From Burhinus oedicnemus (taxonomy: Eukaryota; Chordata; Aves; Charadriiformes; Burhinidae), in NCBI GenBank assembly GCA_008921705.1, contig VFFE01007669.1, positions 6,809,308 through 6,873,307 on the forward strand: a stretch of 64,000 bases of DNA, written 5' to 3'. Position 1 is the first letter of the stretch; every line of letters starts with the position of its first letter. The notes under the pieces are model-generated. The model did no database searches. It had not been told where the DNA came from and saw only the letters and a program-made list of their open reading frames with translations. The position numbers and the translations under genes are program-made. Of the stretch, positions 53,901-61,941 are shown in pieces.

Positions 53901-56900
53901 TTTCAGCATTTGTGCAGTTCTCTTGTCCACTGTGATCCAAGGACAGAAATTGTATGCATTTGCAGAATGTTTAGTATGCAAGTAACATTTCTTTGTTGTT
54001 CTCAAGGTATTTCTTGAAAGGGACAGGAAATTTTTCATTACTGTTTTGAAAAGTCTGTACTGCACATTTCATATGTTCATATGCAGTCAGTGTCTCATGC
54101 AGCTTTCCGTCTATCATGTTGGGGACAAAATCAAGGACACCTTTTAAATGTTGGAGGTGTCAGAACACTTCATGCTAAGAACACTGTTATATGAATGATA
54201 AACTATCACCTTCATGGCTGAGTTGTGAAACTGAGTTGTTACTGGAAAGGGGCTTGTTCAAACTGCACGAGTAAACAAAAGGAGGGAAAGAAGGGAAAGG
54301 AAAACTGATCATCTGCTTACACAGAAGAGAGTGAAGCCACATGTCATTCTGGTAAAATATCATAGCAGCATTTCCTCTTGTTTTTTAAAAAACGAAATAA
54401 TCTATTCTGTTGAGTACTCCAATGTTTGGCAGAGTGATTCTATTTTGTCCATCTGTGTTTGGAGAATATTGCCAGTTCTTTTGCATCGTTTCTTGTGTTT
54501 ACTGAAATGAATGGTACCAGCATATTTAATGTACTGTTGTGCTTTGCAGAGGACTACAGACTAAGATAAGCAGTGAGCAAGCTGCGTTTGAAAAAGACAG
54601 GAAGCTTAGAATTTTGGATCAAAACAAAAGTGATGGTGAGTAGTTCCCACTCAGTTTTAATGCTTCAAAACAAGGTTGAAGAGAACTTTTCTATTCCTTT
54701 GAAAAAAATTACAATACAGTCAACTCTTGAATTGCTATCATCAAATTATTTGCTTTATGCTTTCTCTAGCTCTCATCTGTCCTCTTTGAGATGAGGTGAC
54801 AAGAACTGACTGCCGTTTTGGTTTTTTGGTTTCTTATTTTTAATATTTTTTTATTACTTCCTATAGCAGTAGTCAAAGCTGAATCACACTGTTGTAGGGC
54901 AGTACGGGTGGAAAGGCCATCGGTTGTTCTTTGCTTATGAAATTAGCATGAGTTTTCTGCATGAAAATGCAAATATTTTTAAACACAAATAGAACAAAGT
55001 TATACGCTGATTTGAAAAGAAATGACGACATCCTGTGCATCTAACGGATCATAAATTTTTCTGTGGATTTAGTGACCTGACTGATTTATTTTACTCTTTT
55101 GCCACACTGATTTTCAGATTTATATATTAGGCCTTCCTTGGTCCTTTATATTCAGTATACCTCTGTTTATAAATCATAACAACATACTGCATGAGTCCTG
55201 TTTATAAGTGACATAAGTTTTAACTGCCATTTTGTAACATACTTGAAATGAGGAGAGACTTTTTTTTTTTTTTTTTGGAGAGATCTACATGTGTTTAGTC
55301 CAGAGGTAGAAAAATGAATTATCAGACCCGCTAAACAGTTGGAAAATTAGAGTTGGAAAATTGCTTTTGTCCATATGTTTTCCAATTGTTCTCTTGTACA
55401 AATACATAAAGTGTAGTTGACAAATAACGTTTGTTATGTTAAAACTAAAGAACAGAAGCCACAAAAGTGTGGAACTGAATAAAAATTGCATCTAACAGTA
55501 TTTAATAGTCCTTGAGCTCTTTAGTCACTGATGCCTATATAATCAACTGAAATTCATTAGCACTTTTTAAATGATTCTAGAATAGATTTTTCTATTAAGT
55601 TGATGCATGGCAGCAGTAGCCTGTTAATTAAGGAAGAATACCTGAGTTAGAATACTATTATTTGGTAATATTAGTCAAATAGAAGTGTATCTTGAAATAG
55701 CCTTTAAAAGTAAGTGTTAAGGAAAATTTTAATATCAGTGAGGAGCCAGTTCTTGTAGTTAAACACATTGGATGTGGGACTTCATGATATAAGGGGGAAG
55801 GCTGAATCTTTTTGGCATTTTTATTAATTTTGGAATCTCTCTTTAACTTAAAGATCACAATGATACAAAACTCTTTCCAACAACAGAAGAAGGGAAAGAA
55901 CTTCAGACAGCTGAAATTAAAACTGTAGATTTTAGAGAAAATAACAAGCTTGAAGTTGACAGACTATCAAACTGCCAGGCATGTAAAAATGACATCTCTG
56001 TAAGTCATAAGAATTATCCTCAACTGATTCCAGAAAAGCAAGATCAGAAAACAAATCAAACCAGCTTGGACACAGTCAAAACTCAGGATGTTGCAATCCA
56101 GACAGGTCTATCAGATAGCAATTTGGGAAGGACTACACAGAAAGAAATTATTGTTCCTCAAGGCTGTGAATCATCCACATTCAGAGGACTGGTCCCTCAA
56201 CACAACACAGATACAAACAACCCCCTTCTTCAAGTGATGCACGGAATACAAGAGGATGAAGATACTAAAGCAGAACAAAATCTTGAAAGACAAGAAGTTA
56301 CCCATGAAAAAGTAATTCCCCTAAAAGATCAGAGTCAGATTTATATAAATGGCAGTAATTTTGCTTCACCAGAAACAACTGCAAAAACTCCAGATGGCTC
56401 TCCTGTAAAAGGTTACCCTCTTTATAGACAGGACACCAAACCTAAACCCAAGCCTGCTAATGAAATTACAAGAGATTACATACCAAAAATTGGAATGACT
56501 ACTTATAAAATAGTGCCTCCCAAATCCTTAGAAATAATGAAGAGCTGGGAAGCAGAAATTCCATCAGATGATAAGGATCAAGAGGTGTCTACTTTGGAAA
56601 ACTCACTGAAGCATGAAGACCCCAAAGAATTCATAGTGCAAACTGAAATTCCTCATCTTCCAAAAAGTGTGGGTCATTTACAGATTGGTTCACAAAATGA
56701 ACCTGCAGCAGCAAATGATCTGCTGCACAGAGTGAGCAGCATTTCTGAACATGTTGTGACGTCTGGAGCTGAGATTACTACTGAGAGCAGTCGGATGGAA
56801 ACGGAGTCTTCCAAACAGCGTGTCCCTCTGATGCTAAGCTTGGATAATACAAATGCTTCTTCTGAGACTCAGGAAAAGCCAAACGCATTAAGTCCTACAA

Positions 56901-59900
56901 CAAAGCCTAGTTCTTTTTATCTGCAGATGCAACGAAGAGCTTCGGGTCATTATGTGACATCTGCAATTGCCAGAAGTACCATTTGTGCTCCTAATCCCAT
57001 TCAAAATGAAGCTAAAAATACAGAGATGGGAAAAAAAATCTCATCACCTGATCCAACTGCTTTATCTTTACATAAAACAAGTGCTTCCTGTCCTTCAGCA
57101 GATGATGAAAAAGTTGATGATGGAAAAAAAATTGAATCCTCCACTTCTCCTGTTAAAAGTAATAAACCTTCAAATTTTCCCTCCTGTCCCCCAGCACCAT
57201 TGAACCTAAGAACGCTAAGAACTTTTGCAGTTCCAAAGCCGTACTCCAGTTCGAGACCATCCCCTTTTGCTCTTGCTGTCTCATCCGCAGTCAAAAGGTC
57301 ACAATCATTCAACAAGACGCGTACAATCACTAGCCAGGCACCGAGAGAGGAATTTCCTGTTGAACTCTCCTCTGCCTCTTCAGCAGCTGAATGCTCCTCA
57401 GCTACCTCCGTGCCTCAAGTGAAAAACCCTTCCTTACAGACCATAACAGGAGGGTCACAAAATAGTCTAATGGATAAGGTAAACTTTCTTTCTAATGTTG
57501 GTTGACTGTTGATTCACTATCATCTAGTGTGATTAGTCTAGAAGCTAGTCTCTGAACTTCTCCCTGATCAGAAAGTGCTGTATTCATACAGTGTAAACAC
57601 CTTGTGGTGTCTAGCAGTAGCACAGCATCATAATGAAATACAGAAATACAGCGACTGTTAAAGTGAACATGCCCCCCCCCCTCAGATGATTGGAAATAAT
57701 TATTTCTTGCCATAATTAGCATCCCCTACTTCAAAGAACAGTAAATTCGTAGAGTCATTGAATACCAGGTTGGAAGGGACCTCAAGGATCATCTGGTCCA
57801 ACCTTTCTTGGCAAAAGCATGGTCTCGACAAGATGGCCCAGCACCCTGTCCAGCTGAATCTTAAGTGTCCAATGTTGGGGAATCCACCACTGCCCTGGGG
57901 AGATTTTCAGAATGAAATCAGCCATTGGAATAAATTGTTCTCTTGTGTCCAATCAGAATCTCCCCAGGACTAACTTGTACCCATTACTCCTCGTCTTTTC
58001 CATGTGACTCCTTGTAAAAAGGGAATCTCCACCTTCTTTGTAGCCACCCTTTAAATGCTGGAACATGGTGATAAGGTCTCCCCTAAGCCTTCTTTTTCTC
58101 AAGGCTGAACAAAGCCAGTTCTCTCAGCTTTTCCTCATATGGCGGGCTTCCCAGTCATTTGATCATCTTGGTGGCCCTTGTCTGGACCCTCTCCAGCCTG
58201 TCCACGTCTTTTTTTTTTTAAAGCAGGGACCAAAACTGAACACAAATTAAATAGAATCATTTATACTGCGTATACCTATCTTTATGTTTAGAGTGCTTAT
58301 GATTTGTCCTTTATGGTTCTGTGTGTTGATTCCTTAAATTTAATTCTGGGTAGTGCGATCAGTTTTGCTTCAAGTGATCATGGCACAAACACACTTGAAC
58401 GGGGGTATAAAATTTTGCTGGCATAATTATCTGAGAAACTATGTGCTATAGTGGAAATGCGGCTGATCTTTGAAATACTGAATGACGTAAACACTAGAAC
58501 AGTGGCAGTTTGATATGGAACCTTGTGCCAGGTTGACTTAGTTTTCCATTTCTGACTAATTCATATTAAAAGGTTTTGGTTTTGTTTTCCTCCCACTTCC
58601 TCCCTTTATAGAAAAGTAGCAATGTGAATAGTGAGCAGAAGAGTCAGGTGAAGTCAGGTGCTTCCACTGACCACCCACCCCCTGTCACTAAGAAACAAAC
58701 CACGATGACATTCCAGCATTCTGACCCAGAACAGATCCACCAGAGCTTGCTGGCTGCAATCCGCTCTGGAGAAGCTGCTGCCAAATTGAAAAGGGTGAGT
58801 TTTCATCATTGCACCCATAACAATGAACAAATGGTACTGCCTTCAAAATCACTGTATTAATGCCTGACAGTAAAAGCAGTTAGCTTTGGCACAAAGTGCT
58901 GCTGGGAGGTCTCTTAACAGTGGGGAGGTGGGGAAGAGAGTTCAGTTTTGCAGAATAAACTGGTGAATGCACACACAAAGCTTCATATGTCCATATTCTC
59001 AAACAGTACAAATCCAATCAGAAATCTTCCTGAAATGAATTAGAAATCTCTACGTTATCAATTAAGTCTCTCTTTCATAAAATCAGGAACATATTCAGTT
59101 ATTTGTTTGTGTTTGTATGGTTTGAAGTGGTATGGTTTTAGACACATGCTAAGCAGCTTCACCCTACGCCTGAAGTAGCTGCAGTCTTTTGCAGGCAGGT
59201 AACACACAGAAGTTCTGAAGATTGTATTTTTCTATTTATTAGACTCTACCAGGTCCTTAATTCTTCTTAAATGTACTTCAAGCCTCCTGCTGCTGTTTGG
59301 TATCATTAGTAAGATATTTGTCAGTGTTTTGTCAACAGTCCTGATAGGACCATCTTCACCCACCCTTTCAGGTTAAAACTGTGGCTTAATTTTTCTTTTC
59401 TCTCCCGTAAAATTCACCTGTGCTTCCCTCATTGGGTAAAACATTGCACACTTTAAAAATTTGTATCATTTTAAATTTGTAACCAGATGATTTAATGATA
59501 GTCTCACACAAAGCTTTCTTGACCCAGCATTAGTATTTTGTGTTCTGTATAGAGGAATAATTTCTCATTGCAGAAGGTTAAAGAAATTCAGTAGTTTTTT
59601 TTTTCTCTTCCTTTTCCCACTTGAAAGAAACAAGTGATGTGTGGTGGGTGGATGCGAGGCGTTCTTTTTTGTTTTATGGAAGTCTTTGTTTCCCTAGGGT
59701 CAAAATCTCTCAGTAGATGATCAGATATTGGAACATTCCATCTCATACATAAGGTTTTATTTCAGTCTCGCACTGCAACAGCCTCTCTGAGACTTGTAGA
59801 CCTCCCATCATTTCTACACTGAATAGGAAGAAGCAGTTTCCTGGAAAGGTTACAAGCATGCTCAAGTAGTTTTTGACCTCTAGTCAGTAAAAGTGGTACA

Positions 59901-61941
59901 TAATACACCATAGTATTACTTCTAACTACATGTCACTAACCACAGCCACTTTAAAAACAGGATAAGATGAAGCAAATGCTGTATGATTCAGAGTTACAGG
60001 ACAAATCTGTCTTCTACCGGAAATATTGTTTGGATTTTGTTGGCATATATTTTTATTAAGGTTTTTTTTTCCTCCAATGCATAATTACATTCTGAATAAT
60101 ACAGAACTTTATTTATTTTGCACAGTGTGTGAACTTTTTTTATGATTCTATGGGAAATACACATAGGCATGGCTGTTGGCACAGTAGCTTATAACTTTAA
60201 AAAAAGTAAAGTTCATAATGTGCTTTTCAAAATTCAAGAAGTCTATTTCTACTAAAAAGAAAACAAAGAAAAATTTCATTATGTGGTTATTTGTTCTTTT
60301 CTAATAGAAATGTTCTTAGGGTAGATTTGGCCCATATAGTCTTTCTCAGTCTAGGTACAAGAATGTCATGGGGAAAAAGAGAGCGATGATGATTGAAGTC
60401 CCTTTTCCCCTCCCTTTCTCTTCTGTGGGTGGAGATGTTCTTTCTCAGTACAGTATCTATTTAGGCTGGGCGTGAGGAGAGGGCTATACTTTTTAAGGAG
60501 AAATTATAATAATGAAGATGCTGCAAGCATAAAGAAAAGCATTCTGCAACACAGAAACCTGAAACAGCTCTCAAAAAAACAAAAACAAAAAAACCCACAA
60601 ACAAACAAAAGCACCTGAAACACACACACACAAAATGCAATGAAGAACCCACTGAAATTTTGCCAAACATAAAATTGTGCATGCTGTTCTTTTCACTCTT
60701 ACCCAGAGCACATATGCTATGGTACAGGTATGTCTGGCAGCAGAAAGAGAGGGGTTTTTTGGCCTATGGCAAATTTAATAAAAACATGGTCTCATTTCAT
60801 GTTTAACATGGAGAACTGGCAGTAGCAGGACAAACAGAGAAAGGGAGCATTTTGTATCAATAACTTATTAGCACCCAAAAGTGATTTCCGGTATTGAAAG
60901 GACTTTTTAAATACGTTCCCCTCATAGCTTCCACTATCACGCTGCACTCAGTAAAAGGAGTAATAACCTGATCCATTTGAATTGTGAAACAGGTCTGTCA
61001 GGTGCTTGCTTCTCTTTTTACCACTTAACCATACTCTCCCTTCTTTCAGCTCTGTGAGGGAATCATTAAAACAGTAAAATGCTGGCACCACTAGCCAAAT
61101 TCTTTATTTTTTTTCCTCTGTTTTCCTTAATATGTTGTGAGTATGCAATGCCGAGATCTGTGGCCTTTTGTATTGCTGGTCTTTTCTGCTCAATAGGGCC
61201 CTCAGTAATTACTAACCTAAAATGGGTCAAGTGAGGTTTCTTTTTAACCATTTTTCTCTTCAGAATGTTTTCATTGTGTTTAGTAAACCGTGTGCTGTGG
61301 TATGTGGTTCACACGGCTGCGGAGCATCCACAGCTCCCATTAACACCAGCTGGAGTTGTTGGTTTATGCAGCTCCCCTGAAAATCAGGTCTTTGCTGTCT
61401 ATCCTAGAAGTTATAGTTTGCACCTGATAGAAGAAACATTACCATGGTATAAAGGAGTGTTAGAAGATTTTGTTAGAAGTCAGCACTATTCAATATTTAA
61501 TAAAAAGTGTTTGGTTTAGTGCTTTATTTTTTTTCAAGTATTTCTTTGCAACCAGGTCTGGAGAAGGACTAAAAATTATGTGTGTTTTGAATAGTTATAC
61601 ATGGAATTTTTAGATAGGATAAAATATGTTTTGATGTCATTTCTTACATTTCCACTTCCGTAGCATATATGCTTTGTTCAGAAATCATATAGGAGGCCTT
61701 TCATTGCAATGAGAAAAATGCTAACTGAAGTAACAGTATTTCTGTTTCCTTGAAGTAATATTGCGTAACATACTACAGAGAGAAGAATCTGAAAAGTTAG
61801 GTTAATATTTCTTTTTTCTCCCCCCCCCCCCCTTTTTTTTTCCCCTGCCTCCAGGTTGGTCCTCCATCAAACACCATATCTGTCAATGGAAGAGCCAGGC
61901 TTACTCATTTGTATTCCACAGAAGCAAAAGCTAATCAATAG
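32325..61941 (+). CDS. COBLL1: COBLL1 (cordon-bleu WH2 repeat protein like 1), 13 coding exons, first coding exon missing
   Basis: Coding exons are 32325-32504, 35912-36113, 37063-37291, 37701-37739, 38622-38716, 38842-39081, 46178-46322, 46939-47007, 51738-51996, 54550-54635, 55854-57478, 58612-58794 and 61855-61941. All introns are GT-AG, and the phases chain without a break to TAG. The total is 3439 nt; with two bases from the missing first exon this gives 1146 codons plus stop. Residue numbers below count the split Arg at 32325 as 1. The protein is an actin-regulatory adaptor: family knowledge gives WH2 binding to actin monomers and KRAP-type motifs, which in the relative COBL bind syndapin SH3 domains. 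One WH2, rather than the three of COBL, together with close similarity to mammalian COBLL1 in every exon, separates it from COBL. No CpG-rich promoter is visible, so the canonical start probably lies upstream of the window. Confidence 0.97.
33326..33366. repeat. (TTTA)n microsatellite
   Basis: About ten tandem copies of TTTA without interruption, inside a COBLL1 intron. Confidence 0.95.
34262..34330 (+). CDS. COBLL1: Candidate in-frame cassette exon of COBLL1 (23 codons)
   Basis: This is a 69-nt segment flanked by a good acceptor (tctctttcctgtttataatcag) and donor (ct|gtgagt), with a branch-point-like TGCTAAT at 34230-34236. It enters and leaves in the same phase as the flanking junction (two bases carried over). 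Including it would insert [20 protein letters not shown] then AKL before KPMMDLL without a shift or stop. It is absent from the human canonical protein as I know it, so I call it a candidate. It would add 23 residues within the first ubiquitin-like half. Splice sites, phase and openness are seen in the sequence; use in transcripts is inference. Confidence 0.5.
35701..35720. other. Assembly gap (20 N) beside a 42-nt poly-T run
   Basis: Twenty unknown bases are followed by T from 35721 to 35762. The intron length here is therefore uncertain, but the exon starting at 35912 is unaffected. Confidence 0.95.
35912..36113 (+). CDS. COBLL1: COBLL1 exon b: first ubiquitin/RBD-like half
   Basis: The acceptor is ccatttatcttttacag and the donor is gag|gtgaga, ending in phase 0. 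It encodes residues 61-128, including [20 protein letters not shown] and [20 protein letters not shown], which are nearly invariant between this sequence and mammalian COBLL1. The pattern resembles the ubiquitin-like or Ras-binding fold of the cordon-bleu N-terminus. The exon lies about 150 nt after a poly-T run and assembly gap, but its own sequence is intact. Confidence 0.96.
36307..36480 (+). CDS. COBLL1: Candidate in-frame cassette exon of COBLL1 (58 codons)
   Basis: This is a 174-nt open segment (58 codons) between a ttgttgcag acceptor and an att|gtatgt donor. Both flanking exons meet in phase 0 and this segment is also phase 0, so inclusion keeps the frame. Its peptide starts [10 protein letters not shown] and contains [20 protein letters not shown]. 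It has no similarity that I recognise and would be inserted between the two ubiquitin-like halves. Weak points are an intervening AG at 36279-36280 after a pyrimidine tract, and a non-G last exon base. An exon starting at that AG would hit a stop in phase 0. Confidence 0.4.
36718..36760. repeat. (CGCA)n/(CA)n microsatellite
   Basis: Tandem cacgcacgcacgcacacacacgc followed by tcactcactcg. Confidence 0.85.
37063..37291 (+). CDS. COBLL1: COBLL1 exon c: Cordon-bleu ubiquitin-like domain
   Basis: The acceptor is actttcttctctttag and the donor is cgag|gtaaga. The exon starts in phase 0 and carries one base over. It encodes residues 129-204: [20 protein letters not shown], then the [16 protein letters not shown] and [12 protein letters not shown] segments, ending in [13 protein letters not shown]. 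This is the Cordon-bleu ubiquitin-like domain (Pfam Cobl family), and it matches mammalian COBLL1 almost residue by residue. Together with the preceding exon it forms the folded N-terminal part of the protein. Confidence 0.97.
37292..38621 (+). other. COBLL1: COBLL1 intron(s) around the 39-nt microexon
   Basis: Two introns, 37292-37700 and 37740-38621, if the microexon is used, or one if it is skipped. A 10-bp inverted repeat TTGTCATATG / CATATGACAA lies at 38332-38359. Nothing else is recognised. Confidence 0.85.
37701..37739 (+). CDS. COBLL1: COBLL1 microexon (13 codons), probably alternatively spliced
   Basis: This is a 39-nt microexon with a very strong pyrimidine tract (ttctttttgtctttctgtag) and donor caag|gtatga. 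It enters and leaves with one carried base, so skipping keeps the frame. It encodes [13 protein letters not shown] (residues 205-217). As I recall, a human COBLL1 isoform carries a comparable RATS...SLQ insertion at this point, which supports a real cassette exon. The short serine/proline-rich insert follows directly after the ubiquitin-like domain. Confidence 0.8.
38622..38716 (+). CDS. COBLL1: COBLL1 exon d: basic [12 protein letters not shown] segment
   Basis: The acceptor is gttttctattttag and the donor is caa|gtaaga. It uses one carried base and ends in phase 0. It encodes residues 218-249, including [20 protein letters not shown], which is identical or nearly so in mammalian COBLL1. The aromatic-basic patch suggests a membrane or protein contact site, but that role is inference. 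Confidence 0.96.
38842..39081 (+). CDS. COBLL1: COBLL1 exon e: first KRAP-type proline motif
   Basis: This is an 80-codon exon (residues 250-329), phase 0 at both ends, with acceptor ttcttccctcgcaccccaag and donor cag|gttagt. It contains [16 protein letters not shown], the SNTVSK serine motif and [11 protein letters not shown], a KRAP-type proline motif. In the relative COBL such motifs recruit SH3-domain partners (syndapins); here that is family inference. The exon ends with [12 protein letters not shown], matching mammalian IVKSMSVDE. Confidence 0.96.
40850..41970 (+). mobile_element. CR1 LINE fragment, about 1.1 kb
   Basis: Recognisable CR1 open-frame-2 and 3'-UTR remains in order: ccaaaaggaatacagagata, then gcaaggtgtttgtcacagtc, then ggtgttcctgagggcaggta, then atttctttatgaacaaccta followed by gatgatggaattgaatgc and gacaccaaactgagtgg, ending in ggaccaaatgatttccaaag and gtcccttccaacttagac. 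Plus orientation, with many stops and deletions. It inserted in the same direction as COBLL1. The left boundary is approximate. Confidence 0.85.
44897..44939. repeat. Poly-T run (43 nt)
   Basis: Uninterrupted T homopolymer within the 39082-46177 intron. It may be the tail of a minus-strand retroposed copy, but the flanking sequence shows no recognised SINE or processed gene. Confidence 0.9.
46178..46322 (+). CDS. COBLL1: COBLL1 exon f: second KRAP-type motif
   Basis: The acceptor is ttcctcccctgtctcccttcttag and the donor is actg|gtaatc. The exon starts in phase 0 and carries one base over (residues 330-377). It encodes [20 protein letters not shown] followed by RKAPSPPS, matching human [17 protein letters not shown]. 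This is a second basic-proline motif like that in the previous exon, 7 kb downstream. Confidence 0.95.
46323..46938 (+). other. COBLL1: COBLL1 intron, 616 bp
   Basis: Phase 1 GT-AG intron with no repeat or other feature recognised. Confidence 0.85.
46939..47007 (+). CDS. COBLL1: COBLL1 exon g: acidic linker (23 codons)
   Basis: This is a 69-nt exon between acceptor gactttttgcag and donor acag|gttggt. It carries one base in and one base out, so it can be skipped in frame. It encodes [20 protein letters not shown] then SET (residues 378-400), an acidic, Ser/Thr-rich linker with only loose similarity to the mammalian linker. I accept it because it is open, correctly phased and has good splice sites, but it has less homology support than its neighbours. 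Confidence 0.8.
47008..51737 (+). other. COBLL1: COBLL1 intron (4.7 kb) with a perfect hairpin
   Basis: Phase 1 intron, mostly unique AT-rich sequence. It contains T runs (48680-48693, 51078-51089), an AT-rich stretch at about 49858-49905, a 14-bp perfect inverted repeat at 51236-51274 and a C-rich tract at 51576-51599. No exon supported. Confidence 0.85.
51236..51274. repeat. Perfect 14-bp inverted repeat (hairpin), 11-nt loop
   Basis: TCTCTAACATACCT at 51236-51249 and its exact reverse complement AGGTATGTTAGAGA at 51261-51274 are separated by GTAAGTGATAT. A direct repeat GATATAAAGGA follows at 51273-51283 and 51289-51299. The origin is unknown. Confidence 0.8.
51738..51996 (+). CDS. COBLL1: COBLL1 exon h: [12 protein letters not shown] segment
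   Basis: The acceptor is tttttttcttctttctgcgagtgtag and the donor is caa|gtaagt. A second GT (gtacgt) lies four bases further on, but gtaagt gives the frame that joins the next exon. It encodes residues 401-486. [16 protein letters not shown] matches human SSDYSLEEIDEKEELS, and the end ([12 protein letters not shown]) matches EEKQETKSTDGQ. The segment between is acidic, Ser/Thr-rich and likely disordered. Confidence 0.94.
51997..54549 (+). other. COBLL1: COBLL1 intron (2.6 kb)
   Basis: Phase 2 GT-AG intron. No repeats of a known family seen beyond T/G-rich low complexity (53385-53436). Confidence 0.85.
54550..54635 (+). CDS. COBLL1: COBLL1 exon i: short linker
   Basis: The acceptor is gttgtgctttgcag and the donor is gatg|gtgagt. 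It takes two carried bases and leaves one (residues 487-515). It encodes [20 protein letters not shown] then ILDQNKSD. Similarity to mammals is weak here, as expected for the fast-evolving central region, but the phase joins exactly to both neighbours and the splice sites are good. Confidence 0.85.
54636..55853 (+). other. COBLL1: COBLL1 intron (1.2 kb)
   Basis: Phase 1 GT-AG intron with a T run at 55261-55276. Nothing else recognised. Confidence 0.85.
55854..57478 (+). CDS. COBLL1: COBLL1 large central exon (542 codons)
   Basis: This 1625-nt uninterrupted exon has acceptor ctctctttaacttaaag and donor aag|gtaaac (residues 516-1057). The first part is acidic and low in conservation. Near 56411-56551 is a block highly conserved in mammals: YPLYRQD, then [20 protein letters not shown] and [11 protein letters not shown]. 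Near 56911-56983 is [17 protein letters not shown]. Near 57205-57310 is [16 protein letters not shown] followed by [18 protein letters not shown]; the SSA triplet in [14 protein letters not shown] looks like a small insertion relative to human ALAVVKRSQSF. The region is probably disordered and carries docking or phosphorylation sites (inference). Confidence 0.97.
57479..58611 (+). other. COBLL1: COBLL1 intron (1.1 kb) containing a minus-strand CR1
   Basis: Phase 0 GT-AG intron. Its central half is the minus-strand CR1 fragment described separately, and a C run lies at 57672-57681. Confidence 0.85.
57745..58212 (-). mobile_element. CR1 LINE 3'-end fragment, inverted
   Basis: On the plus strand it reads as the reverse complement of the CR1 3' end: agagtcattgaataccaggt, then tggaagggacctcaaggatc, then atggcccagcaccctgtcca, then ctaagccttctttttctcaa followed by ggctgaacaaagccag, then tggaccctctccagcctgtc. 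This is one of the best preserved repeats in the window, about 470 bp. Its 3' tail lies at the left end, so it points opposite to COBLL1. Confidence 0.92.
58612..58794 (+). CDS. COBLL1: COBLL1 WH2-domain exon
   Basis: This exon is 61 codons, phase 0 at both ends, with acceptor cacttcctccctttatag and donor agg|gtgagt (residues 1058-1118). It encodes [20 protein letters not shown] then GEAAAKLKR. This is the amphipathic helix plus LKR of a WH2 (WASP homology 2) actin-binding motif, at about residues 1095-1119. The final V of the LKRV signature comes from the first codon of the next exon, or from the intron if it is retained. Confidence 0.97.
58795..61854 (+). other. COBLL1: Last COBLL1 intron (3.1 kb)
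   Basis: Phase 0 intron splitting the WH2 LKR|V signature. It contains an A/C-rich low-complexity stretch (60570-60640), a candidate alternative last exon (61264-61525) and, at its end, a pyrimidine tract of nearly 40 nt with a block of 13 C at 61820-61832. Confidence 0.85.
61264..61525 (+). other. Candidate alternative last exon of COBLL1
   Basis: The acceptor is tttttaaccatttttctcttcag, with a perfect branch-point-like TACTAAC at 61210-61216. Joined in phase 0 to the WH2 exon it would add 38 codons ([20 protein letters not shown] ...) and stop at TGA 61378-61380, with an AATAAA at 61499-61504. In another frame it is open for 84 codons from ATG 61265 to TAG 61519. No homology is recognised, and the signature Val of WH2 would become Asn. 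Weak but internally consistent. Confidence 0.25.
61855..61941 (+). CDS. COBLL1: COBLL1 terminal coding exon and stop
   Basis: The acceptor is a long pyrimidine tract followed by ctgcctccag. The exon encodes [20 protein letters not shown] then STEAKANQ and TAG (residues 1119-1146). It matches human [20 protein letters not shown]. The first Val completes the WH2 LKRV signature. The ending differs from the human tail, as expected for the divergent extreme C-terminus. Confidence 0.95.
   Translation, partial: VGPPSNTISVNGRARLTHLYSTEAKANQ

Noticed and set aside
56967..57422. Additional open frames on both strands inside the large COBLL1 exon
   Set aside because: Shadows of the true coding frame.
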